A stretch of 64,000 nt of DNA from Gemmatimonadetes bacterium T265 (GTDB lineage: Bacteria > Gemmatimonadota > Gemmatimonadetes > Gemmatimonadales > Gemmatimonadaceae): assembly GCA_019973575.1 (NCBI GenBank), contig BPUI01000004.1:220459-284458 (forward strand), in the 5' to 3' direction. The notes beneath the pieces were generated by a model. The model made no database searches, had not been told where the DNA came from, and worked only from the letters and a program-made list of their open reading frames with translations. Shown piece by piece: positions 51,395 to 59,657 of the stretch; positions within the stretch are counted from its first letter, which is position 1, and the number at the start of each line of letters is the position of its first letter. The translations under genes were made by a program, and so were the position numbers.

Positions 51395-51640
51395 GTGCTC
51401 GTGCAGCCGCACGAGGGTCACCACTACCACGCGTTCGGGAACCACCTGCACGTGTTGCTCCCGAGCGCCGACACGGGCGGCGCGCTCGCCGTCGGCATCA
51501 ACACGACGCCGGCGGGGAGCGGCCCGCCCGCGCACGTCCACCAGCACGAGGCGGAGGTGCTCGTGGTGCTCGAGAGCGAGGTCGAATTCCTCGCTGGCGG
51601 CGCCGACGTCAGGTCGATTGGCGTCGCGACCTTCCCGCCG
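51395..51640 (+). pseudogene. Truncated cupin-domain protein
   Basis: From GTG 51395 the frame HHYHAFGNHLHVLLPSADTG, then GSGPPAHVHQHEAEVLVVLE and VEFLAGG is the first half of a cupin beta-barrel with the metal-binding His residues. After about residue 72 the frame degenerates (a shift gives DETIVLWRDGL elsewhere), and the second cupin motif is absent. Likely a damaged gene. Confidence 0.45.
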
Positions 51641-51977
51641 ACATGCCGCCGGGGCGTGGAGGCGTCCACCGGTGGGACGGCCCCGCGCGTGCCGACGAGA
51701 CGATCGTGCTGTGGCGCGACGGACTGCGACCGCCGGTGGTCGAACGGCGGATCGGCGCGGGCGGACGTCGGGCGCACGCGGGTTGCGGTCACAACGGGCG
51801 GCGGTCGACCCGCCCGGCGGTTGCGCCGTCGCCCCCCTTCCGAGCACACGCGATGTCCGTTCCTATGTGTCGCCCACCGGCCGAGCCGCACCCCGCGTCG
51901 GCCGCCGCGGACCACGCCGCGTTCCCGCGCGGGCCGGCCGAACGCGCGCTCGTGCGGGCCCGGACGGCGGGGGCGGC

Positions 51978-54311
51978 GTGAACGGGGCGCGGCCGCCCGA
52001 CGGGCCGGTCGTCGGCGCCCCGCTCGACCGCCTCGACGGCCCCCTCAAGGTCACCGGCGGGGCGCGCTACGCGGCCGAGATGCCGGTGGCCGGCCTCGCG
52101 CACGCGGTGCTGGTGACGAGTACCGTGGCGCGCGGGCGCGTCGCGCGCGTGGACGCGCGCGCGGCCGAGGCGGCGCCGGGGGTGCTGGCAGTGCTCACGC
52201 CGATGAACGCGCCCACGCTGCCCGGCGTCCCCGCGCCGCACACGCAGGAGGCGGGCGGGACGGGAACGGGAGAGGGGGGGGCCGGCGGCGAGGGTCAGGG
52301 CGGCCAGCCAGCGCAGTCGCCGAACCCGCCCCAGATCTCGCAGCGCATCCCGACGCTGCTGCAGGACGACCGCGTGTACTACAACGGCCAGCCGATCGGC
52401 GTCGTCGTGGCCGACACGCTGGAGCGCGCGGCGGCGGCCGTCGGGCTCGTGCGCGTGACGTACGCGGCCGAGCCGCCGGACCTCGACGTCGCCACGGCGC
52501 CGCGCGCGCCGGACGACCGGGTCAAGGTGACCGGCGGGCCGCGCGCCACCCGGCGCGGCGACGTGGCGGCGGGGCTCGCGGCGGCCGCGGCGCGCGTGGA
52601 CCAGCGCTACACCACGCCGCACGAGACCCACAACCCTATGGAGCCGCACGCGACGACCGCCGTGTGGGAGGCCGACGGGGCGGACCCGCACGGGCGGCTC
52701 ACGCTGTATACCTCGACGCAGGCGGTGTTCGGCGTGCGCGACGCGGTCGCGCGCATCTTCGGGCTGCCGCCGGACCGGGTGCGCGTGGTCGCGCCGTTTA
52801 CCGGCGGGGGCTTCGGCGGCAAGGGCGGCGCGTGGTCGCACGAGGCGCTCGCCGCGATGGCCGCCCGGCGGGTGGGCCGGGCGGTCAAGCTAGTCCTGAC
52901 GCGCTGGCAGATGTTCGGCCCGGTGGGCGGGCGGCCGCACACCGACCAGCGCGTGACGGTCGGCGCGGCGCGCGACGGCGCGCTCACGGCGGTGCGGCAC
53001 GACGTGCTGTCGACCACGAGCCAGCTCGAGGACTGGACGGAGTCGAGCGCGCTCGCGACGCGCAGCCTCTACGCCTGCCCCAACGTCGAGACGAGCCACG
53101 CGCTCGCCCGGCTGAACGAGGGCACGCCGACCTACATGCGCGCGCCCGGCGAGTCGACCGGCCTGTTCGCCCTGGAGAGCGCGCTCGATGAGCTGGCCGT
53201 CGCGTTAGGCATGGACCCGCTGGCGCTGCGCGTGCGCAACTACGCCGAGCGCGACCCGGAGGCCGAGAAGCCGTGGTCGAGCAACGGGCTGCGCGAGTGC
53301 TACGCGCGGGGCGCCGAACGCTTCGGGTGGGCGCGGCGCCCGCCGGCGCCGCGGGCCATGGCCGACGGGCGCTGGCTCGTGGGCTGGGGCATGGCCACCG
53401 CCACGCGGCCGGCGAAGCGCGCGCCGGCGTCCACGACGGTGCGCGTCGCGGCCGACGGCCGCGCGCGCGTGGAGGTCGGCACGCAGGAGATCGGGACGGG
53501 CACGTACACGATCCTCGCCCAGCTGGCCGCCGACGCGTTAGGCGTGCCCGTTGACCGGGTGGAGGTCGCGCTCGGCGACACGCGGCTCCCCGAGGCGCCG
53601 GCGTCGGTCGGGTCGCGCACGGCCGCGTCGGCGGGGACGGCGGTGCACGAGGCCGCGACGGCGGCCCGGCAACGGCTCGTCGCCACGGCCGTCGGCGACC
53701 CGGCCTCGCCGCTCTACGGCGCGCCCCCGGCCGCGGTCGGGGTGCGCGACGGGCGCATGCTGCTCGCCACGGACCTGCGGCGGGGCGAGACGTACGCGGC
53801 GCTCCTCGCCCGCCACGGCGGGGCGCCGATCGCGGGGCACGCCGACGCGCGCCCCGCCCCCGACGAGCAGGGCTACACCGCGCACGCGTTCGGCGCGGTG
53901 TTCGTCGAGGTGCGCGTGGACCGCGACCTCGGCGAGGTCCGCGTGCCGCGCGTGGTGGGCGTGTACGACATCGGCCGCGTGCTCAACCGCAAGACCGCGG
54001 CGAGCCAGATGATCGGCAGCGTCGTGTGGGGGATCGGCATGGCGCTCGCGGAGCGGACCGTCATCGACCCCCGGCTCGGCCGCTACGTGAACGCGGACCT
54101 CGCCGAGTACCACGTCCCGGTGTGCGCCGACGTGGGGACGATCGACGTCGACTTCGTCGACCCGCGGGACGCCCACGTCAACCCGATCGGCGTCAAGGGC
54201 GGCGGCGAGGTCGCCCTCACGGGCACGCCCGCCGCGATCGCCAACGCGGTCTGGCACGCGACCGGCCGGCGCATCCGCGCCCTGCCGATCACGCCGGACA
54301 CGCTGCTCTGA
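51978..54311 (+). CDS. Xanthine dehydrogenase-family molybdopterin subunit (PaoC/YagR-like)
   Basis: Large Mo-cofactor subunit of 777 residues. N-terminal GAPLDRLDGPLKVTGGARYAAEMP is typical of the PaoC branch. Moco-binding signatures: APFTGGGFGGKGGAWSHEAL, ARLNEGTPTYMRAPGES, VGTQEIGTGTYTILAQLAAD, GSRTAASAGTAVHEAA. The catalytic Glu is Glu744 in GVKGGGEVALTGTP. Enzymes of this branch oxidise aldehydes, with partner FAD and 2Fe-2S subunits normally encoded just upstream. Neither is here; only a cupin remnant and IS debris precede it. GTG 51978 is the natural start although the frame is open to 51237. A signal peptide is not evident. Confidence 0.88.
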   Translation: MNGARPPDGPVVGAPLDRLDGPLKVTGGARYAAEMPVAGLAHAVLVTSTVARGRVARVDARAAEAAPGVLAVLTPMNAPTLPGVPAPHTQEAGGTGTGEGGAGGEGQGGQPAQSPNPPQISQRIPTLLQDDRVYYNGQPIGVVVADTLERAAAAVGLVRVTYAAEPPDLDVATAPRAPDDRVKVTGGPRATRRGDVAAGLAAAAARVDQRYTTPHETHNPMEPHATTAVWEADGADPHGRLTLYTSTQAVFGVRDAVARIFGLPPDRVRVVAPFTGGGFGGKGGAWSHEALAAMAARRVGRAVKLVLTRWQMFGPVGGRPHTDQRVTVGAARDGALTAVRHDVLSTTSQLEDWTESSALATRSLYACPNVETSHALARLNEGTPTYMRAPGESTGLFALESALDELAVALGMDPLALRVRNYAERDPEAEKPWSSNGLRECYARGAERFGWARRPPAPRAMADGRWLVGWGMATATRPAKRAPASTTVRVAADGRARVEVGTQEIGTGTYTILAQLAADALGVPVDRVEVALGDTRLPEAPASVGSRTAASAGTAVHEAATAARQRLVATAVGDPASPLYGAPPAAVGVRDGRMLLATDLRRGETYAALLARHGGAPIAGHADARPAPDEQGYTAHAFGAVFVEVRVDRDLGEVRVPRVVGVYDIGRVLNRKTAASQMIGSVVWGIGMALAERTVIDPRLGRYVNADLAEYHVPVCADVGTIDVDFVDPRDAHVNPIGVKGGGEVALTGTPAAIANAVWHATGRRIRALPITPDTLL

Positions 54312-54404
54312 CGTGGCGCCGGCAGTCGCAGGGGCGGCCGGCGACGCGCGACCGGGCCGACGCGCCGCCGGCCGCCCCACCGGCGGCCGGGGCAGTGCCG
54401 CGGG

Positions 54405-54860
54405 TCAGAATTTGGCGATCAGCCCCAACCCGCCGACGATCAGCAGGCCGCCGACGATCCGCCCCCACCCCGCAGGGTGCGGGTCGAATCCCATCCAGCC
54501 GAAGTGGTCGAGCACGAGCGAGGTCAGCACGCCGGCCGTGACGGAAACCGCGGTGAACACGGCCGCGCCGAGCTTCGGGGCGACGAGAAACATGGCGAAG
54601 ACGTAGACGAGGCCGAGTGTCCCGCCGATCCACCCCCACCACGGCACGAGCGCGGCCCGGTCGGCCGCGGGCAGGCCGCCGCGGCCGAGCAGCAGCCCGC
54701 CGAGCGAGCCGAGGACAATTACGGCGAGCCCACCGAGGTACACGACGGCCGCGCTCGCGAGCGGGTGCTCAAGGCGCTTGTTCAGCGTCGCGTTGCTCCC
54801 GGACTGGAGTGTGTTGAGCACACCGGCGAGGATAGTGAATACCAGCAGCCGGGCTTGCAC
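54405..54860 (-). CDS. YdcZ/DUF606-type DMT membrane protein
   Basis: Product of 151 residues with five TM helices: LLVFTILAGVLNTLQSGSNA at the start, AAVVYLGGLAVIVLGSLGG, GTLGLVYVFAMFLVAPKLG, AAVFTAVSVTAGVLTSLVLD, GRIVGGLLIVGGLGLIAKF. This matches the DUF606 half-size drug/metabolite transporters, which usually work as dimers. GTG 54860 fits the family start; ATG 54962 would add 34 untypical residues. Confidence 0.78.
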   Translation of the reverse strand: MQARLLVFTILAGVLNTLQSGSNATLNKRLEHPLASAAVVYLGGLAVIVLGSLGGLLLGRGGLPAADRAALVPWWGWIGGTLGLVYVFAMFLVAPKLGAAVFTAVSVTAGVLTSLVLDHFGWMGFDPHPAGWGRIVGGLLIVGGLGLIAKF

Positions 54861-55139
54861 GAGACGGGACTCTGGTGACGGCAGGATGCCCCCGCGAATG
54901 GCGAGTCGGCGGACGCCAGCGCGCGGCGCGTGCGTCGAACGCGCCCCGCGGTGGTAGGACATGAGGGGATCGGGGCCGCGATACCGGGACGGAACGGTCC
55001 TGGCACTCCGGACGAGCTACGGGCGCCGCCCGCCATCGCCTCGCACCTGCGCCCCCCGCTCGCCCCTCGCTGTGTCGCCCGCGGCCGTCCGGCCCACGCG
55101 TCGCGCGCCACGCACGTCGTTGTCGGGGCCACAGCGCTG

Positions 55140-56483
55140 ATGCCGTCGACATTCTTCGACGTGCTCACGCGCGCCCCGGGTGTGGTCGCCGGCTGGCCCG
55201 ACTACGCCAAGCGGCCGGACTCGCGGCGCGGGGCGCCCCGCGACGCCCCGGACGGCGATGCCGGCCGGTTCCTCTTCGCGACCGGCATCGAGTGCTCCTA
55301 CCCGACCGCGCTGGGCCGCGACGGCCGCCCGGTGCGGCGCGACCAGCTGGCCGAGTGCGGGCACTACGTGCGCTGGCGCGAGGACCTCGCGCTCGTGCGG
55401 GACCTCGGGCTCCGCGTCCTGCGCTACGGCCTCCCGTACTACCGCGTGCACCTGGCCCCCGACCGCTACGATTGGGGCTTCGCCGACGCGGCCCTGGCGG
55501 AGATCCGGCGCCTCGGGATCACGCCCATCCTCGACCTGCTGCACTTCGGCGTGCCCGACTGGGTCGGCGACTTCCAGAACCCCGAGCTGCCGCTCCACTT
55601 CGCGCGCTACGCCGACGCGGTCGCCGAACGCTACCCGTGGGTGCGATTCTACACGCCGGTCAACGAGGTGTACATCGCGGCCCGCGCCAGCGCCCGCGAC
55701 GGCCTCTGGAACGAGCGGCTGCGGAGCGACCGCGCGTTCGTTACGGCGCTCACCCACCTCGCCGCGGCAGGCAAACTCGCGGCCGCCGCAATCGCGCGCC
55801 GGCGCCCCGACGCGGTCTTCGTCCAGAGCGAGTCGACCGAGATCACGCACGACCTCCACGGCGTGCCCGACCCGGCGACGGACTTCGGCAACGAGGTCCG
55901 GTTCCTCGCGCTCGACCTGCTCTACGGACACCAGCCGCGCGGGGACGTCGCCCTCTACCTGCTCGACCACGGGCTCACGCGCGAGGCGTACGCGTGGTTC
56001 ATGCGGGGCGAGCCGCCCGGCTACCACGTGCTGGGGAACGATTACTACGGGCGCAACGAGTGGCTGGTGCTCCCGGACGGCTCGCGCCGGCAAGCCGAGG
56101 AGATCGCCGGGTGGTACGGCGTGAGCAAGCTCTACCAGTGGCGGTACGGCAAGCCGATGATGCACACCGAGACGAACGTGTTCGACGCCGACGCGGCGCC
56201 GATGTGGCTCTGGCGGCAGTGGCTGAACGTGCTGCGGACGCGGGCCGACGGGTACCCGGTCGTGGGCTTCACGTGGTACTCGCTGACCGACCAGATCGAC
56301 TGGGACACGGCGCTCGCCGAACAAAACGGGCGCGTGAACGCGTGCGGCCTCTACGACCTGGACCGCCACCCGCGGCCCGTCGCGGCAGCGTACCGGACGC
56401 TGCTCGCGGAGTTCGGGCACCTCTCGACCCTGGGCAAGACGGACCTGTTCGCGCTCGCCGACGGGCCGGCCCGCGGTCGGTAG
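55140..56483 (+). CDS. GH1-family beta-glycosidase
   Basis: Cytoplasmic glycosidase of 447 residues. The acid/base is Glu176 in FYTPVNEVYIAAR and the nucleophile Glu344 in MMHTETNVFD, the retaining GH1/clan A pair. Other markers: FLFATGIECSYPT at the N-terminus, RYGLPYYRVHLAPDRYDWGF, LDLLHFGVPDWVGDF and HVLGNDYYGRNEWLV. The canonical TENG is replaced by TETN, so it belongs to a divergent GH1-like subgroup. Substrate unknown. No neighbour suggests a pathway. Confidence 0.8.
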   Translation: MPSTFFDVLTRAPGVVAGWPDYAKRPDSRRGAPRDAPDGDAGRFLFATGIECSYPTALGRDGRPVRRDQLAECGHYVRWREDLALVRDLGLRVLRYGLPYYRVHLAPDRYDWGFADAALAEIRRLGITPILDLLHFGVPDWVGDFQNPELPLHFARYADAVAERYPWVRFYTPVNEVYIAARASARDGLWNERLRSDRAFVTALTHLAAAGKLAAAAIARRRPDAVFVQSESTEITHDLHGVPDPATDFGNEVRFLALDLLYGHQPRGDVALYLLDHGLTREAYAWFMRGEPPGYHVLGNDYYGRNEWLVLPDGSRRQAEEIAGWYGVSKLYQWRYGKPMMHTETNVFDADAAPMWLWRQWLNVLRTRADGYPVVGFTWYSLTDQIDWDTALAEQNGRVNACGLYDLDRHPRPVAAAYRTLLAEFGHLSTLGKTDLFALADGPARGR

Positions 56484-56672
56484 ACCCGTACGGCACGGGA
56501 CCAGTAGGGCGCAGCCGCCTGCGCGGGCCTCGGCCGAGCGCGGGGAACCCACAGCGGTCGCGCCGGGGCCGACCGTGCGACCGGGAGCGGTCCCGCGGGC
56601 GCCCGGCCCGGCGTAGTTTCCGCCTACTCCCCGGCGCCCAGTCGGGGGTCGGACGAACCCCGGGGGCGCCGG

Positions 56673-59051
56673 ATGGCCGACGGTACGACGAGCGCACGAC
56701 ACCCCGACGACGCGCGACCCGCGTCGTCCACGGCCCGCGGCGGGCACGACGCGTCCGATGGGTCCGCGACGGTCCCCTCGCACGGCGACACAATGGCGGG
56801 CGGCGGGGCGATGCGGGGGGACTTGCCGGCGCGCCTGGCCGACCGGTTCCGCCTGCTCGACGGCGCGGTCGGCGCGGCGCAGGACGCGATGATCCTCACC
56901 GACTGCGGCCGGCCCGACAACCCGATCATCGCCGTCAACCCCGCGTTCACCCGGCTGACCGGCTACACGGTCGCCGAGGCCGTGGGCCGCAACTGCCGCT
57001 TCCTCCAGGGCGCCGACCGCGGCCAGCCCGAGGTGGCCGTCCTCCGCGACGCCGTGCGGGCCGAGCGCGCGGCGTTCGTCACGCTCCGCAACTACCGGAA
57101 GGACGGCACGCGCTTCTGGAACGAGCTCCGGATGGCGCCGATCCGGGACGCCTCGGGCCGGGTCACGCACTTCGTCGGCGTGCAGAACGACATCACGGGC
57201 CGCGTCGAGGCCGAGCAGGCGCTCGTGCGCCGCACGGCGGACCTCGAGCGCGCCCGGGACGCGCTGCAGGACCAGGCGCTCGCGCTCGCGGACGCCACGC
57301 AGGCCCGCGACCGCTTCATGGCCACGGTCAGCCACGAGATGCGCACGCCGATCAACGCGGTCTTGGGCTACGCCGACCTCCTGGACCTCGGGTTGGAGGG
57401 CGCGCTCGGCGAGGGCCAGCGCCGGTACGTCGAGCGCATCCGGCACACGGGCCGGAGCCTGCTCGACCTCGTGAACGACGTGCTCGACCTGACGCGGGCC
57501 GAGTTCGGGCACTTGGAGGTGGAGCTCGGCGCCGTGGACCCGCTCCCGGTGACCGAGGAGGTGGCCGCGCTGCTCGAGGGGCAGGCGCAGCAGAAGGGGC
57601 TGGTGCTCGAGCTCGAGGCGCCGGGCGGGCCCGTGCCCGCGGTGCGGGCCGACCGGCGGCGGCTGCGGCAGGTGCTGCTCAACCTCGTGGCGAACGCGGT
57701 CAAGTTCACCGACGCCGGCGCGATCACGCTGCGGGTGGCGGCGGCGCGCGACGCCGACGGCGCCGACGGCGCGGCCGGCGCGGGCGTCCGGTTCGCGGTC
57801 GAGGACACCGGGATCGGCATCGCGGCCGACCAGCTCGCGCTCGTGTTCGACGAGTTCTACCAGGCGGACCCCAAGCTCACGCGCCGGCACGGCGGGGCGG
57901 GGCTCGGGCTGGCGATCAGCCGCCGGCTCGCGCGGCTCATGGGCGGGGACCTCGCGGTGGCGAGCGAGGCCGGGCGCGGCTCCACGTTCACGCTCTGGCT
58001 CCCGGTGACCGACCCCGCGGTCGCGCCCGACGCGGGGCCGGCTCCGCTTGCCGGGCCGACCGCCGGCCGCGCGGCGCCCGACGAGGCGGCGCCCGACGAG
58101 GCGCCCGACGAGGCGCCCGACGAGGCGGGGACCGACCCCGACGCGCACGACGCGACCGCGGGGGCGACCACGGTCGTCGTGTTCGGCCCCGACGAGGGCA
58201 CGGTGGCGTACCTGGCGCGCACGCTCTACCCCGACGTGCGGCTGGTGCGGGCGCCCGACGCGGCCGGCGTGGTCGCGCTCGCGCGCGCCGAGCACGCGGC
58301 GCTCATCGCCCTCGACGTGAGCGCGGACGGCGGGGCCGGGTGGCCGGTGGCGCACGCGCTCCGGGAGGAGCACGGGCTCGACGACGTGCCGCTGCTCATC
58401 CTGCCGGCGGCCGGTCCCGCCACGTCGCCCGCGGCCGCCCGGGGGGCCGCGGCGGCCCTCGACCTCGGGGTCGTCGCGTTCGCCTCCAAGCTCCGCGCGA
58501 CCCCGGCGGCCGGGGCGCCGGGCGTCGCGGGGCCGGGCGGCCGCGCCGACGGCGCGGACGCCGCGGCCGGCGCTGGGGCCGGCGCCGACCCCAACGCCGC
58601 CCGGCTCGCCCGCGCGGTGGAACGCGCGGTCGCCGGGACCGCGGCCGGGGTCCGCCGGGCCGGGGGCGGGCCGGCACCGGCCGCCGACGTGCTCGTGGTC
58701 GACGACGACGCCGACGCGCGCCGCATCACGGCCCAGGTGCTCCGGGGCGCGGGGGCGACGGTGCGGGAGGCCGAGCACGGCGAGGCGGGGCTCGCGGCCA
58801 TGCGCAAGCGCCGGCCCGACGTGGCCGTGGTCGACCTGATGATGCCCGTACTCGACGGCTTCGGCGTGCTCGCGGCCATGCGGGCCGACGTGCGCCTCCG
58901 GGGCGTGCCGGTCATCGTGCTCACCACCAAGGCGCTCACGCCGGCGGAGCGCGACTACCTGGGGCGGACCGCGGAGCGCGTGCTGGAGAAGGGCGAGTAC
59001 CGGCTGAGCGACGTCGCCACGCTCATCCTGCGCGCCGCCACGGGCCGGTGA
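56673..59051 (+). CDS. LOV-domain hybrid histidine kinase / response regulator
   Basis: Product of 792 residues, soluble. Residues about 65-175 form a PAS/LOV domain with the flavin-adduct motif GRNCRFLQGAD (Cys108) and NYRKDGTRFWNELRMAPI, the signature of blue-light LOV sensors. A coiled coil leads to HisKA (His221 in ATVSHEMRTPINAVLGY) and HATPase_c (NAVKFTDAG, DTGIGIAADQL, GGAGLGLAISRRL). After a PDEA-repeat linker come a degenerate receiver-like domain (TVVVFGPDEGTVAYLARTL; acidic pocket not obvious) and a complete receiver (VLVVDDDADARR, Asp721 in VVDLMMPVLDGFG, LTTKALT). Probably a light-regulated hybrid kinase; output partner unknown. Confidence 0.85.
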   Translation: MADGTTSARHPDDARPASSTARGGHDASDGSATVPSHGDTMAGGGAMRGDLPARLADRFRLLDGAVGAAQDAMILTDCGRPDNPIIAVNPAFTRLTGYTVAEAVGRNCRFLQGADRGQPEVAVLRDAVRAERAAFVTLRNYRKDGTRFWNELRMAPIRDASGRVTHFVGVQNDITGRVEAEQALVRRTADLERARDALQDQALALADATQARDRFMATVSHEMRTPINAVLGYADLLDLGLEGALGEGQRRYVERIRHTGRSLLDLVNDVLDLTRAEFGHLEVELGAVDPLPVTEEVAALLEGQAQQKGLVLELEAPGGPVPAVRADRRRLRQVLLNLVANAVKFTDAGAITLRVAAARDADGADGAAGAGVRFAVEDTGIGIAADQLALVFDEFYQADPKLTRRHGGAGLGLAISRRLARLMGGDLAVASEAGRGSTFTLWLPVTDPAVAPDAGPAPLAGPTAGRAAPDEAAPDEAPDEAPDEAGTDPDAHDATAGATTVVVFGPDEGTVAYLARTLYPDVRLVRAPDAAGVVALARAEHAALIALDVSADGGAGWPVAHALREEHGLDDVPLLILPAAGPATSPAAARGAAAALDLGVVAFASKLRATPAAGAPGVAGPGGRADGADAAAGAGAGADPNAARLARAVERAVAGTAAGVRRAGGGPAPAADVLVVDDDADARRITAQVLRGAGATVREAEHGEAGLAAMRKRRPDVAVVDLMMPVLDGFGVLAAMRADVRLRGVPVIVLTTKALTPAERDYLGRTAERVLEKGEYRLSDVATLILRAATGR
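58074..58124. repeat. 12-bp tandem repeat in kinase linker
   Basis: GCGCCCGACGAG occurs four times (one spaced by GCG), encoding PDEA blocks between the ATPase and the receiver-like domain. Copy number may vary without breaking the frame. Confidence 0.8.
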
Positions 59052-59205
59052 CCGGCGGCGTTCCCGCCCCGGGCGACGTCACGCGCGCCCCCGGTGTCGC
59101 GGCGGCCGCCGCCGCGGCCCGCCGGTCCGGACGGGGGCGCCGCGCCGCCGTCGTGCGCCCCGCCCCGCGCCGGTGGCGCCGCGCCGTCCCGGGCGTCGAC
59201 GCCGC

Positions 59206-59382
59206 ATGACGGCCCCCGCCGACCCGAGCCCGCGGGCGCCCCAGGGAGTGCTGCTCCAGGGAGTGCTGCTCGTCGCCGACGCGGACCTCGCGTGCGACAC
59301 CGCGACCGCCGCCGGGGACGACGGCGGGCCGGCGGTGACGCGCATGCCGACGCTGCCCGCGGGCGGCACGCCGGCCGCCTAA
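59206..59382 (+). CDS. Short ORF, possible receiver-domain scrap
   Basis: Product of 58 residues with a 15-bp direct repeat (CAGGGAGTGCTGCTC twice). GVLLVADADLACDTATAAG recalls the first strand of a response-regulator receiver (VLVVDDDxxxRR) but no domain follows. Stop TAA lies in a GCCTAAC word. Probably non-functional or a small protein of unknown role. On the opposite strand a Gly-rich frame without a start (59411-59640) is also open. Confidence 0.3.
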   Translation: MTAPADPSPRAPQGVLLQGVLLVADADLACDTATAAGDDGGPAVTRMPTLPAGGTPAA

Positions 59383-59657
59383 CGTGGGGGCCGACGGCGC
59401 GGGCGCCGCGTCACATCACGCCGCCGCCGCCCGGGTCGGGCGTCACGTCCGTCCCGGTCATCCCGCCCGGCAGGTCGCCGCCGGGTAGGTGCGCGCCGGC
59501 GGCCCCGCCGCCGTCCGCGGTGCCACCCTCGACACCTGGGCGCGGCAGGTCGGGGCCGCCGCCGGCGTCGCCGGGTGTGCACCCACTGTCGGCGGTCGCA
59601 CGGGCGGAGTTGCCGCCCCCGCATATTGGCGGGATCTAACATCCGCAGCGTCTGCCC

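Noticed and set aside
55017..58778. 1253-codon minus-strand open frame
   Set aside because: Antisense shadow of the GH1 and LOV-kinase genes, with no recognisable domain and low-complexity Arg/Glu/Val composition.
59411..59640. Gly-rich minus-strand peptide with conserved-looking ending (VTPDPGGGGVM), considered as a peptide natural product precursor
   Set aside because: No start codon, no ribosome site and no modifying enzyme nearby. The composition follows from GC-rich triplets.
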